Assembly: GCF_011492965.1 (NCBI RefSeq)
Contig: NZ_CP045121.1
Location: 3,968,001-4,032,000 of the forward strand
Source: Rubrobacter marinus
Lineage (GTDB): Bacteria > Actinomycetota > Rubrobacteria > Rubrobacterales > Rubrobacteraceae
Reading direction: 5' to 3'
Length of the DNA stretch: 64,000 nt
The notes beneath the pieces are model-generated. The model searched no databases. It saw nothing but the letters and a program-made list of their open reading frames with translations, and was not told the origin of the DNA. Positions 63,971-64,000 of the stretch are shown in pieces. A program made the position numbers and the translations under genes. Position 1 is the first letter of the stretch; each line of letters opens with the position of its first letter.

Positions 63971-64000
63971 ATGGACGTTGGGAGGCTTTCGGATTTCCCG
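63971..64000 (+). CDS. Start of a gene cut by the window end
   Basis: Only ten codons are visible (MDVGRLSDFP). A strong ribosome site (GGAGGAGG) precedes the ATG. Divergent from coxS, so it could be a regulator of that operon, but nothing in the visible part shows it. Confidence 0.5.
   Translation, partial: MDVGRLSDFP

Overview
The window is very GC-rich. GTG and TTG starts are common, genes are tightly packed with ATGA/GTGA overlaps, and there are many actinobacterial-type secreted proteins and two-component systems. The gene content fits a Rubrobacter-like (Rubrobacterales) actinobacterium. That assignment is an inference from protein resemblance; no rRNA, tRNA or CRISPR array was seen.

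Layout. (1) 0-5 kb: an XRE regulator, then a BMP-type nucleoside ABC importer (lipoprotein, double ATPase, two permeases) on the minus strand. (2) 5-12.5 kb: small or unknown genes, a YbdK-type carboxylate-amine ligase, a DASS anion transporter, a PhoD-like phosphatase and a cupin. (3) 12.7-25.7 kb: a C1/carboxylate block. It holds a membrane-linked formate dehydrogenase whose catalytic subunit reads through an in-frame UGA (selenocysteine) with a SECIS-like hairpin, a divergent glutathione-independent formaldehyde dehydrogenase, FdhD, two tandem OxlT-like antiporters and a DUF485/ActP symporter pair. (4) 25.9-35 kb: a very large hybrid kinase with two kinase cores, a CheY-like regulator, a HAMP kinase, a second DASS transporter and glycerate kinase. 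(5) 35-42.7 kb: a secreted beta-helix-like protein, a subtilisin, and a sigma factor / small protein / TPR-CHAT protease operon that resembles the sigma-Csx30-Craspase logic without any CRISPR. (6) 43-46.2 kb: a divergent OmpR-type regulator and kinase flanked by two secreted-protein genes. (7) 46.2-47.8 kb: an element bounded by IS-type inverted repeats that holds a MarR gene, a VOC gene and a decayed transposase. (8) 47.9-54.7 kb: isochorismatase-like hydrolase, Tat-exported PhoD with a secreted partner, DMT exporter, alpha/beta hydrolase, phosphodiesterase and small unknown genes. (9) 54.8-63.3 kb: a complete form II CO dehydrogenase / molybdenum hydroxylase operon (coxSLM, coxDE, split XdhC, MocA, CoxG). 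A further gene starts at 63971 and runs out of the window.

Two observations cut across the window. First, seven genes are interrupted by a total of 11 apparent single-base contractions, each repaired by adding one G/C to a short homopolymer run. In every case the repaired length is an exact multiple of three, so these are most likely sequence errors rather than dead genes. Second, 11-bp-phased TYTAACC/GTTCACC direct repeats lie upstream of at least six genes, always in the same orientation relative to the gene. They look like binding sites of an OmpR/PhoP-type regulator.

Formate dehydrogenase, formaldehyde dehydrogenase, oxalate/formate-type antiporters and the CO-dehydrogenase-type operon together suggest a heterotroph that scavenges C1 compounds and possibly trace gas.
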